Part shown: piece by piece, positions 38,501 to 47,915 of the stretch
Layout of the letters: each line of letters opens with the position of its first letter
Numbering within the stretch: position 1 is the stretch's first letter
Origin: Deinococcus sp. LM3
GTDB lineage: Bacteria; Deinococcota; Deinococci; Deinococcales; Deinococcaceae
Assembly (NCBI RefSeq): GCF_002017875.1
Contig: NZ_MUFV01000001.1
Location: 1,762,501 to 1,826,500, forward strand
Direction: 5' to 3'
Length of the DNA stretch: 64,000 nucleotides
Notes under the pieces: generated by a model
What the model saw: only the letters and a program-made list of their open reading frames with translations
The model's database searches: none
Told to the model about the DNA's origin: nothing
Program-made: the position numbers and the translations under genes

Positions 38501-38796
38501 CACTGAAGAGCCGATTTGCCTTCGGCAAATTCGGGCAGAAGACCAAACTGGGCGTCTTACGCTATCTGTGCCTGAGTGTGGCCTGCTTCTTCCTCTGCCA
38601 TGTTGAGCACCTTGACCAAACAGCGTCGGGCCAAGAGGTCTCCTCTTGGCCCGACTGGGGTGCACTGGCTGATCAGGTCAGGATGAAATGTGTCGGCTGG
38701 GTAAGGCTTTTTGAGCTGGAAAGAGAAATGGAACGGATTTTAGTCGTCTGGGACGGCACTCGCCAGCATGCGGCTTAAAACTGAAAGATGTCAGAT

Positions 38797-38874
38797 AACC
38801 GTCGTCGTCGTCACTCGTCGTTGGGCTATCGGTCACCGACGGCCTTCGAGGAGCAGGCCCCCATCCTGAACTGA
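38797..38874 (+). pseudogene. 3' remnant of an IS3-family transposase (OrfB)
   Basis: Twenty-five codons and a stop read NRRRRHSSLGYRSPTAFE and EQAPILN, the standard C-terminus of IS3-group OrfB proteins (YN-x-R-H-S-x-LGY-x-x-P). Everything upstream is replaced by the right end of the IS4-like element, so the rest was lost when that element arrived or rearranged. Confidence 0.75.
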
Positions 38875-38889
38875 GGCTCCACCAAACCC

Positions 38890-40296
38890 TTGACAGATCA
38901 ATACGCCGGGGTCTACGCATACGGTCGGCGACAGGTTGACCCCAGGAAAAAGCTGGCTGGGTACAGCTCGACAGGACGGGTGTCGCTTCCGCCCGACCAG
39001 TGGCATGTCCTGCTGAAAGATCATCTTCCGGCTTACATCACCTGGGACCAGTACCAGGAACATGTCGCCCGCCTGGCGGCCAATCGGAATGTCGGTTCGT
39101 GGTCGGGTGCCCCGAAACGGGGCACCGGGCTCCTCAGCGGACTGCTGATCTGCGGGCGCTGTGGACACCGGATGGTTGCGTCTTACCATCAGCTCTCGAC
39201 AGGACCAGCTGTACGTTACAGCTGCACGCGAGACGTCACGGATTACGGGGGTTCACCCTGCTTCAGCTGTGCGGGGACGGCCGTGGACCGCTGGGTCGTC
39301 ACTCAATTGCTGGAGGCATTGACGCCCGCCGGCGTGGCGTTGTCGCTCGAAGCGCAGTCCAGCTTGAATCGGGACCGTGAAGCGCTGGACCGGCACTGGC
39401 ACGCTCGTCTGGAGCGGGCACAGTATGAGGCCGCTCGTGCGGCTCGACAGTATCAGGGAGTGGAGCCGGAGCACCGCCTTGTCGCACGTTCCTTGGAACG
39501 TGCTTGGGAGGAGGCGCTAGAGGCAGAACGAGCCCTGAAAGAGGAGTACGATCGCCACGTACAACGGCAACCTCGGCAGCTGACCACTGAGGAGATCCGT
39601 CAGGTGCAGCTGATTTCAACGGCCCTCCCCGCATTGTGGTCAGCATCGATGACGACCATGCAGGACCGCAAGGAGATCCTGCGATTGGTGATCCAGCGGG
39701 TCACCGTCTGGGGGGACGCGAAGAACGAACACATGGACGTGTGCATCGAATGGCAGGGTGATCACGTGACTGAAGGTCACGTGATCCGACCAGTCGCCCG
39801 GTGCGATCAGGTCAGTACCTACCAGGAGGTGTGCCAACGGGTGGAAGCTGGGGTACGGGAAGGCAAAACGGCGCTGGAAGTCGCTGACGAACTGAATGCG
39901 GCCGGCTGGCGTCCACCAAAGCGTCGGGCCACTTGGAATGTGACTCAAGTCCGAGGCCTCGCCCAGCGTCTGGGTCTCCAGTTTTCAAAGGGGACGGATG
40001 GGCGTGCTGTCCGTTCAAGGCTTCCTCCTCGAGCGGGGGATTGGTGGACACTGCCTGGACTGGCTCAGGCACTGGAGATGCCAGCCGTGACGTTATACAC
40101 ATGGCTGCGCCGGGGCGTCGTGAACGGTAAGCAATCGAAACGAGGTGGGAGCTGGTGCCTCTGGGCCGATGATGCTGAGGTCCGTCGACTCCAAGCCTTG
40201 AGGGCTGGACCTGTGGGTGCTCGATACCACCAGCGGTGGATCGACAAAGCCACTTCAATGATGAACACGCAGAAGGTTCGAGATGTATCACCGTAA
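38890..40296 (+). pseudogene. Large serine recombinase lacking the catalytic domain
   Basis: The readable 468 residues begin at the recombinase domain (DQYAGVYAYGRRQVDP, equivalent to the usual NPxYAGxxxYGR), then a zinc ribbon (ICGRCGHRM ... CTRD ... CFSC), a long coiled coil (about residues 150-250), and a C-terminal helix-turn-helix region (WTLPGLAQALEMPAVTLYTWLRRG). The N-terminal resolvase domain with the nucleophilic Ser is absent, and a stop at 38872-38874 precedes in frame. The last dozen residues run into the adjacent IS remnant. It may mark a former integrative element or phage. Confidence 0.8.
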
Positions 40297-40299
40297 TCG

Positions 40300-41130
40300 T
40301 GTTGGCCCGTCTCAATCAAGAATCTCCGGCGATATCGCTTCTGGATCGTCGTCACCGCTCCGGCGTTACTGGCGATGATCAGGGCCTCGCCGTCTCGGGT
40401 GTGCGTCAGAACCACGTTCATCGGTTGCCCGTACACCAGCGTGTCCTCGACCAGCAGACCGGCTGTGCCGGTCTGCAAGCGACTCAGCCAGTCCTTGGCG
40501 GTCCAGTCGTCCATGAGCGTGTCGCTCCGCAGGCGCACGCAGATAGGAATCCCAAGGCAGGCCAATCCCTGAATCCAGTTGTAGCCGACGAATTCGCGAT
40601 CGGCGTACAGAACCCGAATGTCCGCTACGGAGAGCAGGCAGAGGGCATCGTCCATGAGGGTGTGCCGGATCTCCGTATGGCTGCCGCCCCCATGGGGCAG
40701 CAGCTCGTAGAGGAGGGGGATCGCGACGCCCCGCCAGATGACAGCCAGGAGCAGGACGTTCACGTCCGTCTGGCCATACTTCCAGTTGCGGGCAGGCGTC
40801 CTCATGGGCGTCCGTTCTGCCCAAGAACGTCCGGTCGAGGATGAATTCGCGTGGTTGTGCGGAGGGAAGGAGCGTCAGGACCACCCGGGCGACGTCGGCC
40901 GGCTGGATGGGATGCCGGTCAAAAAAGCGCTCCACACGGCGGATGACGGAGGCGTTGTGCGCGCTTCCAGGGAAGCGCGAGGCGAGTTCGGCATGCCGGA
41001 CGTCTTTCCCCTTGAGGAGGGCGAGCACCATGAGGGAGAGCAACTCGACCTGGTTCTTGCGGAACTCCGGGAAGTGCGCGGTGAAGCAGTGGGTCAGCTT
41101 GGCCAGGACATCGGGAGACGCGTTCTGTTG
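40300..41130 (-). pseudogene. Degraded IS4-like transposase
   Basis: On the minus strand, QQNASPDVLAKLTHCFTAHF through PREFILDRT (to about 40860) is followed, after about 40 nt of extra sequence, by NWKYGQTDVNVLLLAVIWRG in another frame and on to RYRRRFLIET near 40310, where homology stops. Typical landmarks: LDRT-NWKYG (first Asp), VLYADREF, and YRRRFLIE (Glu). Both a 40-nt frame-breaking insert and a missing C-terminus make it inactive. Unrelated in detail to the other two IS4-like elements here. Confidence 0.75.
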
Positions 41131-41171
41131 TCGCGTCTCAACCGAACTTTTTCAAGCCCCCGGGAAAGTGT

Positions 41172-41572
41172 CGGGTACTGAGGAACTGATGACCGAGGCG
41201 GGTCTGGGCCTGACCGCTGTAGTGGTAGTTCACGCCTTCCATCGTCCGTCCGGCGTGGGGCACCATGACGAAATCAATGGCCAGGAACGCGCCCTCCGGC
41301 GCGTTCCTGGCTCGACGCTTGAAGTCCTCCGTGGAGGCAAAGGTGTCCCGCGCCATCTCTTTGGAGATGGCACTTTTACGCAGGGTGCTGTAGGGGACGA
41401 GGCCACTGAGGCTGGTGACCCGGTTCAGCTGAGCGGTGATGATGCTTTGCGGTAGGTTGGGGATGCGAGGCATAGTCACTTCGCATAAAGGCCCATGAGA
41501 CCGGGGAATTTCAAGCTCCTGCCTCCTGGGCCTTCGTGCTGGTCGCTGTTCTCTCGCCTGTGGAAACTCTTG
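41172..41572 (-). mobile_element. Truncated second copy of the 1177-bp DDE element
   Basis: On the minus strand this begins at the same terminal CAAGAGTTTCC (41572-41562) and encodes the first 90 or so residues (PRIPNLPQSIITAQLNRVTS to QTRLGHQF) with a few substitutions against the copy at 35485. Homology ends near 41172, where the IS4-like remnant begins. It lies within an IS630-like HTH gene. Confidence 0.8.
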
Positions 41573-41893
41573 TTACCGCACCAGACGACGCCCTGCTCGA
41601 AGTCGGCGTGCAGTCGGGCGGCCAGGGTCTGTTGTCGCTCGGCCGTCAGGAGGCGGGGGGCGCCCTGGTTGGCGTGGCGCGCGTCACGGAGGCCGGCGAG
41701 TCCCTGTTCGCGGTAGCGCTTGACCAGTCCGTAGACCGTGACCCGGTTGTACCGGGTCACTTGAAGGATCTCTGGCACGGGGCGGCCTTCTGCGAGGAGT
41801 GCGAAGAATTGAGCTCTGCGTCGTTCGACGGCACAGGTACTGGCCCGGTAGAGATTCCAGAAGGTGTCAGCGTCATGCGCGAGAGGAGCGGTC
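41573..41893 (-). pseudogene. N-terminal remnant of an IS630-type transposase (HTH domain)
   Basis: The minus-strand frame reads HDADTFWNLYRASTCAVERR, then PEILQVTRYNRVTVYGLVKR and GLAGLRDARHANQGAPRLL, ending DFEQGVVWCGN where the truncated DDE element enters. This is the helix-turn-helix start of IS630-like transposases; the catalytic part is absent. A standard start codon is not clear. Confidence 0.65.
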
Positions 41894-41931
41894 AGAGGTA
41901 TCTGTTTGATGCAACGATTATAATCTACTTA

Positions 41932-41947
41932 ATCGGAGTCCGTATTA
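41932..41947. repeat. Fragment of a small non-coding repeat (matches 61666-61681)
   Basis: AATCGGAGTCCGTAT here is identical to the right end of the repeat at 61547-61681. Surrounding sequence does not match, so it is a fragment or chance target hotspot. Confidence 0.4.
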
Positions 41948-41977
41948 TTCCTGAACTCGCGTCAAGATAAAAGCCTG

Positions 41978-42025
41978 TCCCCGGCCTTGTCCTCTTGACA
42001 GGAGACACAATTGCTAATCACAGAC
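41978..42025 (+). mobile_element. Solo right end of the IS110 element
   Basis: The 48 bases match the right end of the IS110 element (20098-20145) at about 45 positions, including CTTGACAGGAGACACAATTG and the terminal GCTAATCACAGAC. Homology stops exactly at 42025; on the left it fades near 41978. No transposase or left end is present. It lies about 50 bp from the CCA end of tRNA-Glu. Confidence 0.85.
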
Positions 42026-42076
42026 GGCGGGGGCAATATCAGAAACGCCCCTGCTTTCGCAGAGGCGCTTGCTGTT

Positions 42077-42163
<87 letters not shown>

Positions 42164-42226
42164 TTGTCGTTGGCTTTCGCCTTCGCTTTCTGCCTTTCAA
42201 GGGGCGCCGTTTCCGGCACGCACAGA

Positions 42227-42255
42227 AAGATACAGGGTTGGCGTGAATTCGTCAA
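42227..42255 (-). promoter_or_regulatory. Promoter of tRNA-Glu (TTGACG - 17 nt - TATCTT)
   Basis: On the minus strand TTGACG (42255-42250) and TATCTT (42232-42227) are 17 nt apart, about 75 nt before the mature tRNA 5' end. Confidence 0.6.
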
Positions 42256-42279
42256 GTGGTCTGCGTGGCGCATACGAAA

Positions 42280-42311
42280 GGCGGGGCGGACTTCGCTGGT
42301 CACGCCCCGCC
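42280..42311 (-). terminator. Terminator of lpdA
   Basis: GGCGGGGCG (42280-42288) pairs with CGCCCCGCC (42303-42311). On the minus strand the stem is followed by TTTCG. It lies just after the lpdA stop. Confidence 0.7.
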
Positions 42312-42324
42312 CGGAGTGCGGTTT

Positions 42325-43731
42325 TTACATGTGCAGCGCGCGTTTATCGGCGGCCAGGGCGGCTTCCTTGACGACTTCGCTGAGGGTGGGGTGGGCGTGG
42401 ACGGTGCGGGCGAGGTCCTCGCTGCTGCCGCCGAACTCCATGATTGCCACGACCTCGCCGATCAGTTCGCTGACGCCGCCGCCGATCATGTGCACGCCCA
42501 GCAGCTTGTCGGTCTGGGCGTCCGCGATGATCTTCACGAAGCCGCGCGTGTCGCCGTGGCCGAGGGCGCGTCCGTTGGCGCTGAACGGGAACTGCCCGGT
42601 CTTGATGCTCAGGCCCCTGTCTTTGGCCTGCTTCTCGGTCAGGCCGGCCCAGGCGATTTCGGGGCTGGTGTAGATCACCCAGGGGATCACGTCGTAGTTC
42701 ACGTGCCCGGCCTGCCCGGCCAGCATCTCGGCGAGGGCTACGCCCTCCTCCTCGGCCTTGTGGGCGAGCATGGCGCCGCCGATCACGTCGCCGATGGCAT
42801 ACACGTTCTGGAGGTTGGTGCGGTAGTGCTGGTCGACTTTCACGAAGCCGCGTTCATCCAGGGCGAGGCCCACCGCGTCGGCCCCGAGGCCCTGCGTGTG
42901 CGGCACGCGGCCGATGGACACGATCAGCTTGTCGAAACGGGCGGTGACTTCCCTGTCCTGCTCGGTGTACGTGACGCTCACGCCGCTGTCGTCCTGCTCG
43001 ACGGCGGTGATGTTCACGCCGAAGTGGAAGTCCAGGCCCTGCTTCTTGAAGAGCTTCAGGCCCTCCTTGGCAATCGCGTCGTCGGCGGCCATCAGGAAGC
43101 CGGGCATGGCTTCCAGCACCGTCACGTCGGCGCCCAGGCGGCGCCAGACGCTGCCGAGTTCCAGGCCGATGACGCCCGCGCCGATCACGCCGAGTTTCTC
43201 CGGGACAGCCGTGAATTCCAGCGCGCCGCTGTTCTCCACGATGTGCCCGCCAAACGGCGCGAGCGGCAGGGCGCGGGGGCTGCTGCCGGTCGCGACGATC
43301 ACGCGCGCGGCGCGGACCTCGGTACCGGCGGCGTCCACGATCCAGCCGTCACCGTCCGCGCGGACCAGTTTGCCCAGCCCGAAGAACGACGTGATCTTGT
43401 TCTTCTTGAACAGGTACGCCACGCCGCCCGTCAGCTTGTCCACCACGCCGTTCTTGCGGCCCAGCATCTTCGCGATGTCCAGGGACGCGCCCTGCACGTT
43501 GATGCCGTGCTCGGCGAAGTCATGCTGCATGACCTCGAACTTCTCGCTGCTGTCCAGCATCGCCTTGCTGGGAATGCAGCCCACGTTCAGGCAGGTGCCC
43601 CCCAGGCTGGCCTTGCCGTTCCGCTCGAAGGCGTCCACGCAGGCCGTCTTGAAGCCCAGCTGGGCCGCACGAATGGCCGCCACGTAACCCGCGGGGCCCC
43701 CACCAATCACCAGTACGTCGAAAGAATCCAT
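42325..43731 (-). CDS. lpdA: Dihydrolipoyl dehydrogenase
   Basis: E3 subunit of pyruvate and 2-oxoglutarate dehydrogenase complexes; FAD enzyme reoxidising dihydrolipoamide with NAD. The 468-residue protein has GGGPAGYVAAIRAAQLG, the redox disulfide GGTCLNVGCIPSK, the second nucleotide fold GVIGAGVIGLELGSVW, YAIGDV, and the C-terminal HPTLSE active-site pair. Full length. TACGCT (43747-43742) lies 10 nt before ATG, a near-leaderless promoter. E1 and E2 genes are not in the window. Confidence 0.95.
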   Translation of the reverse strand: MDSFDVLVIGGGPAGYVAAIRAAQLGFKTACVDAFERNGKASLGGTCLNVGCIPSKAMLDSSEKFEVMQHDFAEHGINVQGASLDIAKMLGRKNGVVDKLTGGVAYLFKKNKITSFFGLGKLVRADGDGWIVDAAGTEVRAARVIVATGSSPRALPLAPFGGHIVENSGALEFTAVPEKLGVIGAGVIGLELGSVWRRLGADVTVLEAMPGFLMAADDAIAKEGLKLFKKQGLDFHFGVNITAVEQDDSGVSVTYTEQDREVTARFDKLIVSIGRVPHTQGLGADAVGLALDERGFVKVDQHYRTNLQNVYAIGDVIGGAMLAHKAEEEGVALAEMLAGQAGHVNYDVIPWVIYTSPEIAWAGLTEKQAKDRGLSIKTGQFPFSANGRALGHGDTRGFVKIIADAQTDKLLGVHMIGGGVSELIGEVVAIMEFGGSSEDLARTVHAHPTLSEVVKEAALAADKRALHM

Positions 43732-43803
43732 AGCACCTTGCAGCGTACCACCCCCCCGAAACGCCCAGGGTGACCCGTTCCCCCGTCAGGGACAGGGGAT
43801 GTC

Positions 43804-43888
43804 GATAGGTGATGGAGGATGGTTGATGGAAGCTCTGGCATGGGCCTGAGCGGAAGCTGGTCTATCACCCATCACCCATGGCCCATCC

Positions 43889-43889
<1 letters not shown>
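43804..43889. repeat. Intergenic imperfect inverted repeat of GGTGATGG units
   Basis: GATAGGTGATGG (43804-43815) faces CTATCACCCATCACCCAT (43862-43879) across the gap between the response regulator and lpdA. It resembles in style the GGCAGATGG hairpin at 47865 and may act as a terminator for the regulator operon. Confidence 0.4.
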
Positions 43890-44556
<667 letters not shown>

Positions 44557-44560
<4 letters not shown>

Positions 44561-46266
44561 TCTTCGCCTCCCGGCAGGGGCACGTCCAGCGTGAAGCGCG
44601 TCCAGGTGCGGGCCGCGTCCGTGACCCGGTCGTGCGTGAGGGTGGCTCCCAGCGCCTGCGCGCGGTCCACGACGAGTGCCAGGCCCACCCCGCGCGGCGT
44701 TCCGTCCGGCGCGGCCCCCTTGCTGCTCACGCCCCGGCGGGTCAGCGAGTCCGTCAGTTCCGGCGGGACGCCCGGCCCGCTGTCCCGGACCTCCAGCACC
44801 ACACCCTCCGGGTCGGCGGCGATCAGGACCCGCACCTGCGCGTCCGGCGTGCCGCTCGCCGCCTCCAGGGCGTTCTCGATCAGGTTCCCGCTGGCGAGTT
44901 CCAGCAGGTCCAGCACGCCCGGCGGCAACCGGGGCGGCAGGCCCGACAGGGGGTCCAGGGTCAGGGTGACGCGCCGCTCGGCCGCCCGGTCGAACTTGCC
45001 CAGCAGCAGCGCCGACAGCCGCAGGTGCCGCAGCGAGCGCACCGCGTCCGCGTGCGCGCCGTGCCGCGCCGACTGCTCGTGAATCAGGGCCAGCGCCTCG
45101 CGCGTCTCGCCCAGGTGCAACAGGCCCGCCAGGGTGTGCAGGCGGTTCGTGAACTCGTGCGTCTGCGCGCGCAGCAGCTCCGCGTAACGCTGCGACTGCG
45201 TCAGCTCGTCCGCCAGCGCCCGCACGCGCGCCAGGTCCCGCAGCGTCACCACCACCGCGCCGTCCCCGGCGTCCTGCGCCGCCAGCAGCACCGGGCGGCC
45301 CGCCACGTCCGCCGTGACCGGCCCGGCCCCCGGCGCGGGCAGCGGCAGGCCCGGCGGCCACGGCAGCGGCAGCGTGCCCCCGGCCACGCCCAGCAGCGAC
45401 CGCGCCTGCGGGTTCATCACGAACACCTGCCCGGCCCGCGTGACCAGCACGCCCTCCTCCAGGGTGTTCAGGACCGCCCGGTACTGCCGCAGGCCCCCGG
45501 CGATCTGCTCGGGTTCCAGGCCCAGCATCTCGGTCTTCACCCGCCGCGCCACGCCCAGTGCCAGCGCCAGTGCCAGTGCCAGCGCGCCCAGGTACCAGGG
45601 CAGCGCGGCGCGCAGCACCTCCCGGAACACGTCCTGCAAGCGGGGCAGCAGGAAGCCCACGCTGGCCAGCCCCAGCACCCGCCCCTGCCCGTCCACGACC
45701 GGCACCTTGGCCCGCACGGACGGCCCCAGCGTGCCCTGCACCGTCTCCGTGACGCTGCGGCCCCGCAGGAACGCCGTGAAATCCCCGCCTGCCATGTGCT
45801 CCCCGATCCGCGCGGCGTCCGGGTGCGTGACGCGCCGCGCCGCGCGGTCCGTGACCACCACGTAATCCGCGCCCAGCACCACCCGGTAACGGTTCATGAG
45901 GGTGTTCAGGTTCGCCCGCTCGGCCGCGTTGCCCGACAGGGCCGCCACGACCGGCGGCAGCGCCGCCACCAGCCGCGACTCCCGCAACGACCGCTCCGCG
46001 AACGACCGGTGAATCCCGCCGTACACGCCCTGACTGACCAGCCCCGCCAGCGGCAACGCCAGCAGCAGGAACGCGCCCAGCGTCGTCAGGAACAGCCGGG
46101 GCGCGACCCGCAGCAGCCTCGGCGTGTGCGGCAGCGCCACCTCGCGCGCCAGGGCCGTCAGGCGCGCGGAACTGGAAACGGGCAGGCGGACAGGCAACGT
46201 ACCGGCAGTCTGCCACAGCCCCCGCGCCCGGCACGCATACCCAGCCAGGGTGGGCCTTGTGTTCAC
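44557..46266 (-). CDS. Sensor histidine kinase, CitA/DcuS family
   Basis: Membrane sensor, probably for di- or tricarboxylates. From the GTG at 46266 the product is 569 residues: TM1 at about 58-77, a periplasmic PAS-like domain (VTDRAARRVTHPDAARIGEHM is split around residues 130-150), TM2 at about 215-240, a cytosolic PAS (VLNTLEEGVLVT), the SpoOB-like phosphoacceptor region with QTHEFTNRLHTLAGLL, and the ATPase with NLIENALEAA and DSGPGVPPE. The start is uncertain; 46266 is chosen because TATCGT ends 7 nt before it. The 57 residues before TM1 are unusual. Confidence 0.88.
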
Positions 46267-46273
46267 GCCATGC

Positions 46274-46279
46274 ACGATA
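46274..46279 (-). promoter_or_regulatory. -10 box for the sensor kinase (TATCGT)
   Basis: On the minus strand TATCGT ends 7 nt before the GTG at 46266, the leaderless spacing. Confidence 0.4.
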
Positions 46280-46520
46280 CCCACCGCTGCCCGCAGGGGC
46301 GTGCGCGGCCACCAGGACGGCGCGCAGCAGGCCCACCCTAGACGCGGTGCGCCGCGCCGCTCACGGGGCGCCCCCCGGACCGCGCATCCTGACACGCAAC
46401 GCAACCCCCACCCGCACCGCCCCTGCACCGCCGCAGGGTCACCGTCATTCCGCCTGGACCCGGCCCGCCCTCAGCGCAGCTGGCCGCTCCAGCCGCCCAC
46501 CACCCCAGGAGGCTTCACCC

Positions 46521-47849
46521 ATGCCCAAGATCTTCCGCAGTCTGTACGCCCAGGTTCTGACCGCCATCGTCATCGGCGTCGCCGTCGGGCACTTCTTCCC
46601 CACCGTCGGGGAGGGACTCAAACCCCTCGGGGACGGATTCATCAAACTGATCAAGGTCGTCATCGGCCCGATCATCTTCTGCACGGTCGTCAGCGGCGTC
46701 GCCAGCATGCGCGACACCAAGAAGATCGGCCGGGTGGGCGGCAAGGCCCTGCTGTACTTCGAGGTCGTCACGACCGCCGCGCTGCTGATCGGGCTGGTCG
46801 TCGTGAACCTCGTCGGCCCCGGACGCGGCATGAACATCAACCCCGCCACCCTGGATACCAGCGCCGTCGCCAAGTACACCGACGCCGCCGGCGAGCAGAC
46901 CGTCGCGGACTTCATCCTGCACGTCATCCCCACCACCTTCGTCAGCGCGTTCACCGAGGGTGACCTGCTACAGGTGCTGCTGATCGCGCTGCTCAGCGGG
47001 TTCGCCCTGATCCGCATGGGCGACCCCGGCCAGCGCATCCTGAAAGGCATCGACGCGGTCAGCGTCATGGTGTTCAACATCCTGGGCTTCATCATGAAAC
47101 TCGCCCCGATCGGCGCGTTCGGCGCGATGGCCTTCACGATCGGCAAGTACGGCGTCGGCAGCCTCCAGCAACTCGCGTACCTGATGGGCACCTTCTACGT
47201 CACCTGCGCCCTGTTCGTGTTCGTCCTGCTGAACATCATCGCGGGGCTCGCCGGGTTCAGCCTCTGGAAGTTCCTGCGTTACATCAGGGAAGAGCTGCTG
47301 CTCGTGCTGGGCACCAGCTCCAGCGAGAGCGCCCTGCCGCGCCTGATGACCAAACTCGAAAACGCTGGCGCGAACAAGAGCGTCGTCGGACTGGTCGTCC
47401 CCACCGGGTACTCCTTCAACCTCGACGGCACCAGCATCTACCTGACCATGGCCGCCGTGTTCATCGCGCAGGCCACCAACACCAACCTCAGTTTCGCGCA
47501 GGAAGTCGCGCTGCTGGGCATCCTCCTGCTGACCAGCAAGGGCGCCGCCGGCGTCACCGGCAGCGGCTTCGTGGTCCTGGCCGGCACCCTGGCCGCCCTC
47601 GGCACCGTCCCCGTCGCGGGCCTCGCCCTGATCCTCGGCATCGACCGCTTCATGAGTGAGGGCCGCGCCATCACCAACATCATCGGCAACGGCGTCGCCA
47701 CCCTCGTCGTCGCCCGCAGCGAGAAGGAACTCGACATGGACCGCCTCACCCGCGTCCTGAACGGCGAACAACTCCCCCCCGTGAACGCCGACGTGCAGGC
47801 CGAAGAGCGCGGCGAAGGCCGCAAACTGGGCAGCGCACAACCGGCGTAA
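46521..47849 (+). CDS. dctA: C4-dicarboxylate/H+ (Na+) symporter
   Basis: Inner-membrane uptake of succinate, fumarate and malate; DAACS family. The 442-residue protein has the hallmark serine-rich hairpin GTSSSESALPRLM, the NxDGTS-type segment TGYSFNLDGTSIYLTMA and TSKGAAGVTGSGFVVLA, plus about eight helices. ATG at 46521 has AGGAGG (46507-46512) 8 nt upstream; the open frame from 46257 is upstream noise. Divergent from the kinase-regulator pair, which presumably controls it. Confidence 0.95.
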   Translation: MPKIFRSLYAQVLTAIVIGVAVGHFFPTVGEGLKPLGDGFIKLIKVVIGPIIFCTVVSGVASMRDTKKIGRVGGKALLYFEVVTTAALLIGLVVVNLVGPGRGMNINPATLDTSAVAKYTDAAGEQTVADFILHVIPTTFVSAFTEGDLLQVLLIALLSGFALIRMGDPGQRILKGIDAVSVMVFNILGFIMKLAPIGAFGAMAFTIGKYGVGSLQQLAYLMGTFYVTCALFVFVLLNIIAGLAGFSLWKFLRYIREELLLVLGTSSSESALPRLMTKLENAGANKSVVGLVVPTGYSFNLDGTSIYLTMAAVFIAQATNTNLSFAQEVALLGILLLTSKGAAGVTGSGFVVLAGTLAALGTVPVAGLALILGIDRFMSEGRAITNIIGNGVATLVVARSEKELDMDRLTRVLNGEQLPPVNADVQAEERGEGRKLGSAQPA

Positions 47850-47864
47850 GGGAAGGACGCAGAT

Positions 47865-47907
47865 GGCAGATGGCAGATGGCCAGGGCGCGTCCATCTGCC
47901 ATCTGCC
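47865..47907. terminator. 16-bp perfect hairpin between convergent dctA and psuG
   Basis: GGCAGATGGCAGATGG (47865-47880) pairs perfectly with 47892-47907 across an 11-nt loop. The arm itself is a GGCAGAT direct repeat. Little T run on either side; it probably ends both transcripts. Confidence 0.6.
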
Positions 47908-47915
47908 TTGAGCCA

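Larger units (their letters stand above)
34992..38778 (+). pseudogene. IS4-like DDE transposase broken into three parts
   Basis: Part 1 is 34992-35483 (GTG start; KQKINRAGQLYSDMLTACPRK to TDLALRLVR), part 2 is 36668-37033 (QLPSEVCTRTKHVHLLADAGF to RWKIEALFKTLK), part 3 is 38509-38778 (SRFAFGKFGQKTKLG to RQHAA and TAA). The lengths are 164, 122 and 90 codons, all in phase when joined. Catalytic segments: IIVDTTSI, LLADAGF, RRRWKIEALFKTLKSRF. In addition an in-frame amber TAG at 36881-36883 (GLPDL-stop-LWLYWVW) would stop translation, so this copy is dead three times over. Confidence 0.87.
34931..38794 (+). mobile_element. IS4-like insertion sequence carrying two later insertions
   Basis: The outer ends are a perfect 19-bp inverted repeat (CTGACATCTTTCAGTTTTA at 34931-34949, its complement at 38776-38794). 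Inside, one transposase frame is split into three parts by an element at 35485-36661 and another at 37034-38500. Removing each together with one target-duplication copy leaves a roughly 1.2-kb element with a continuous frame. I see no target duplication for the outer ends: left flank ATTAGATAGA, right flank ATAACCGTCG. Loss of flanking DNA is therefore likely. Confidence 0.88.

Noticed and set aside
47861..47907. Triple GGCAGAT repeats as a possible array
   Set aside because: Only three short copies forming one hairpin between convergent genes; best read as a terminator-like structure.
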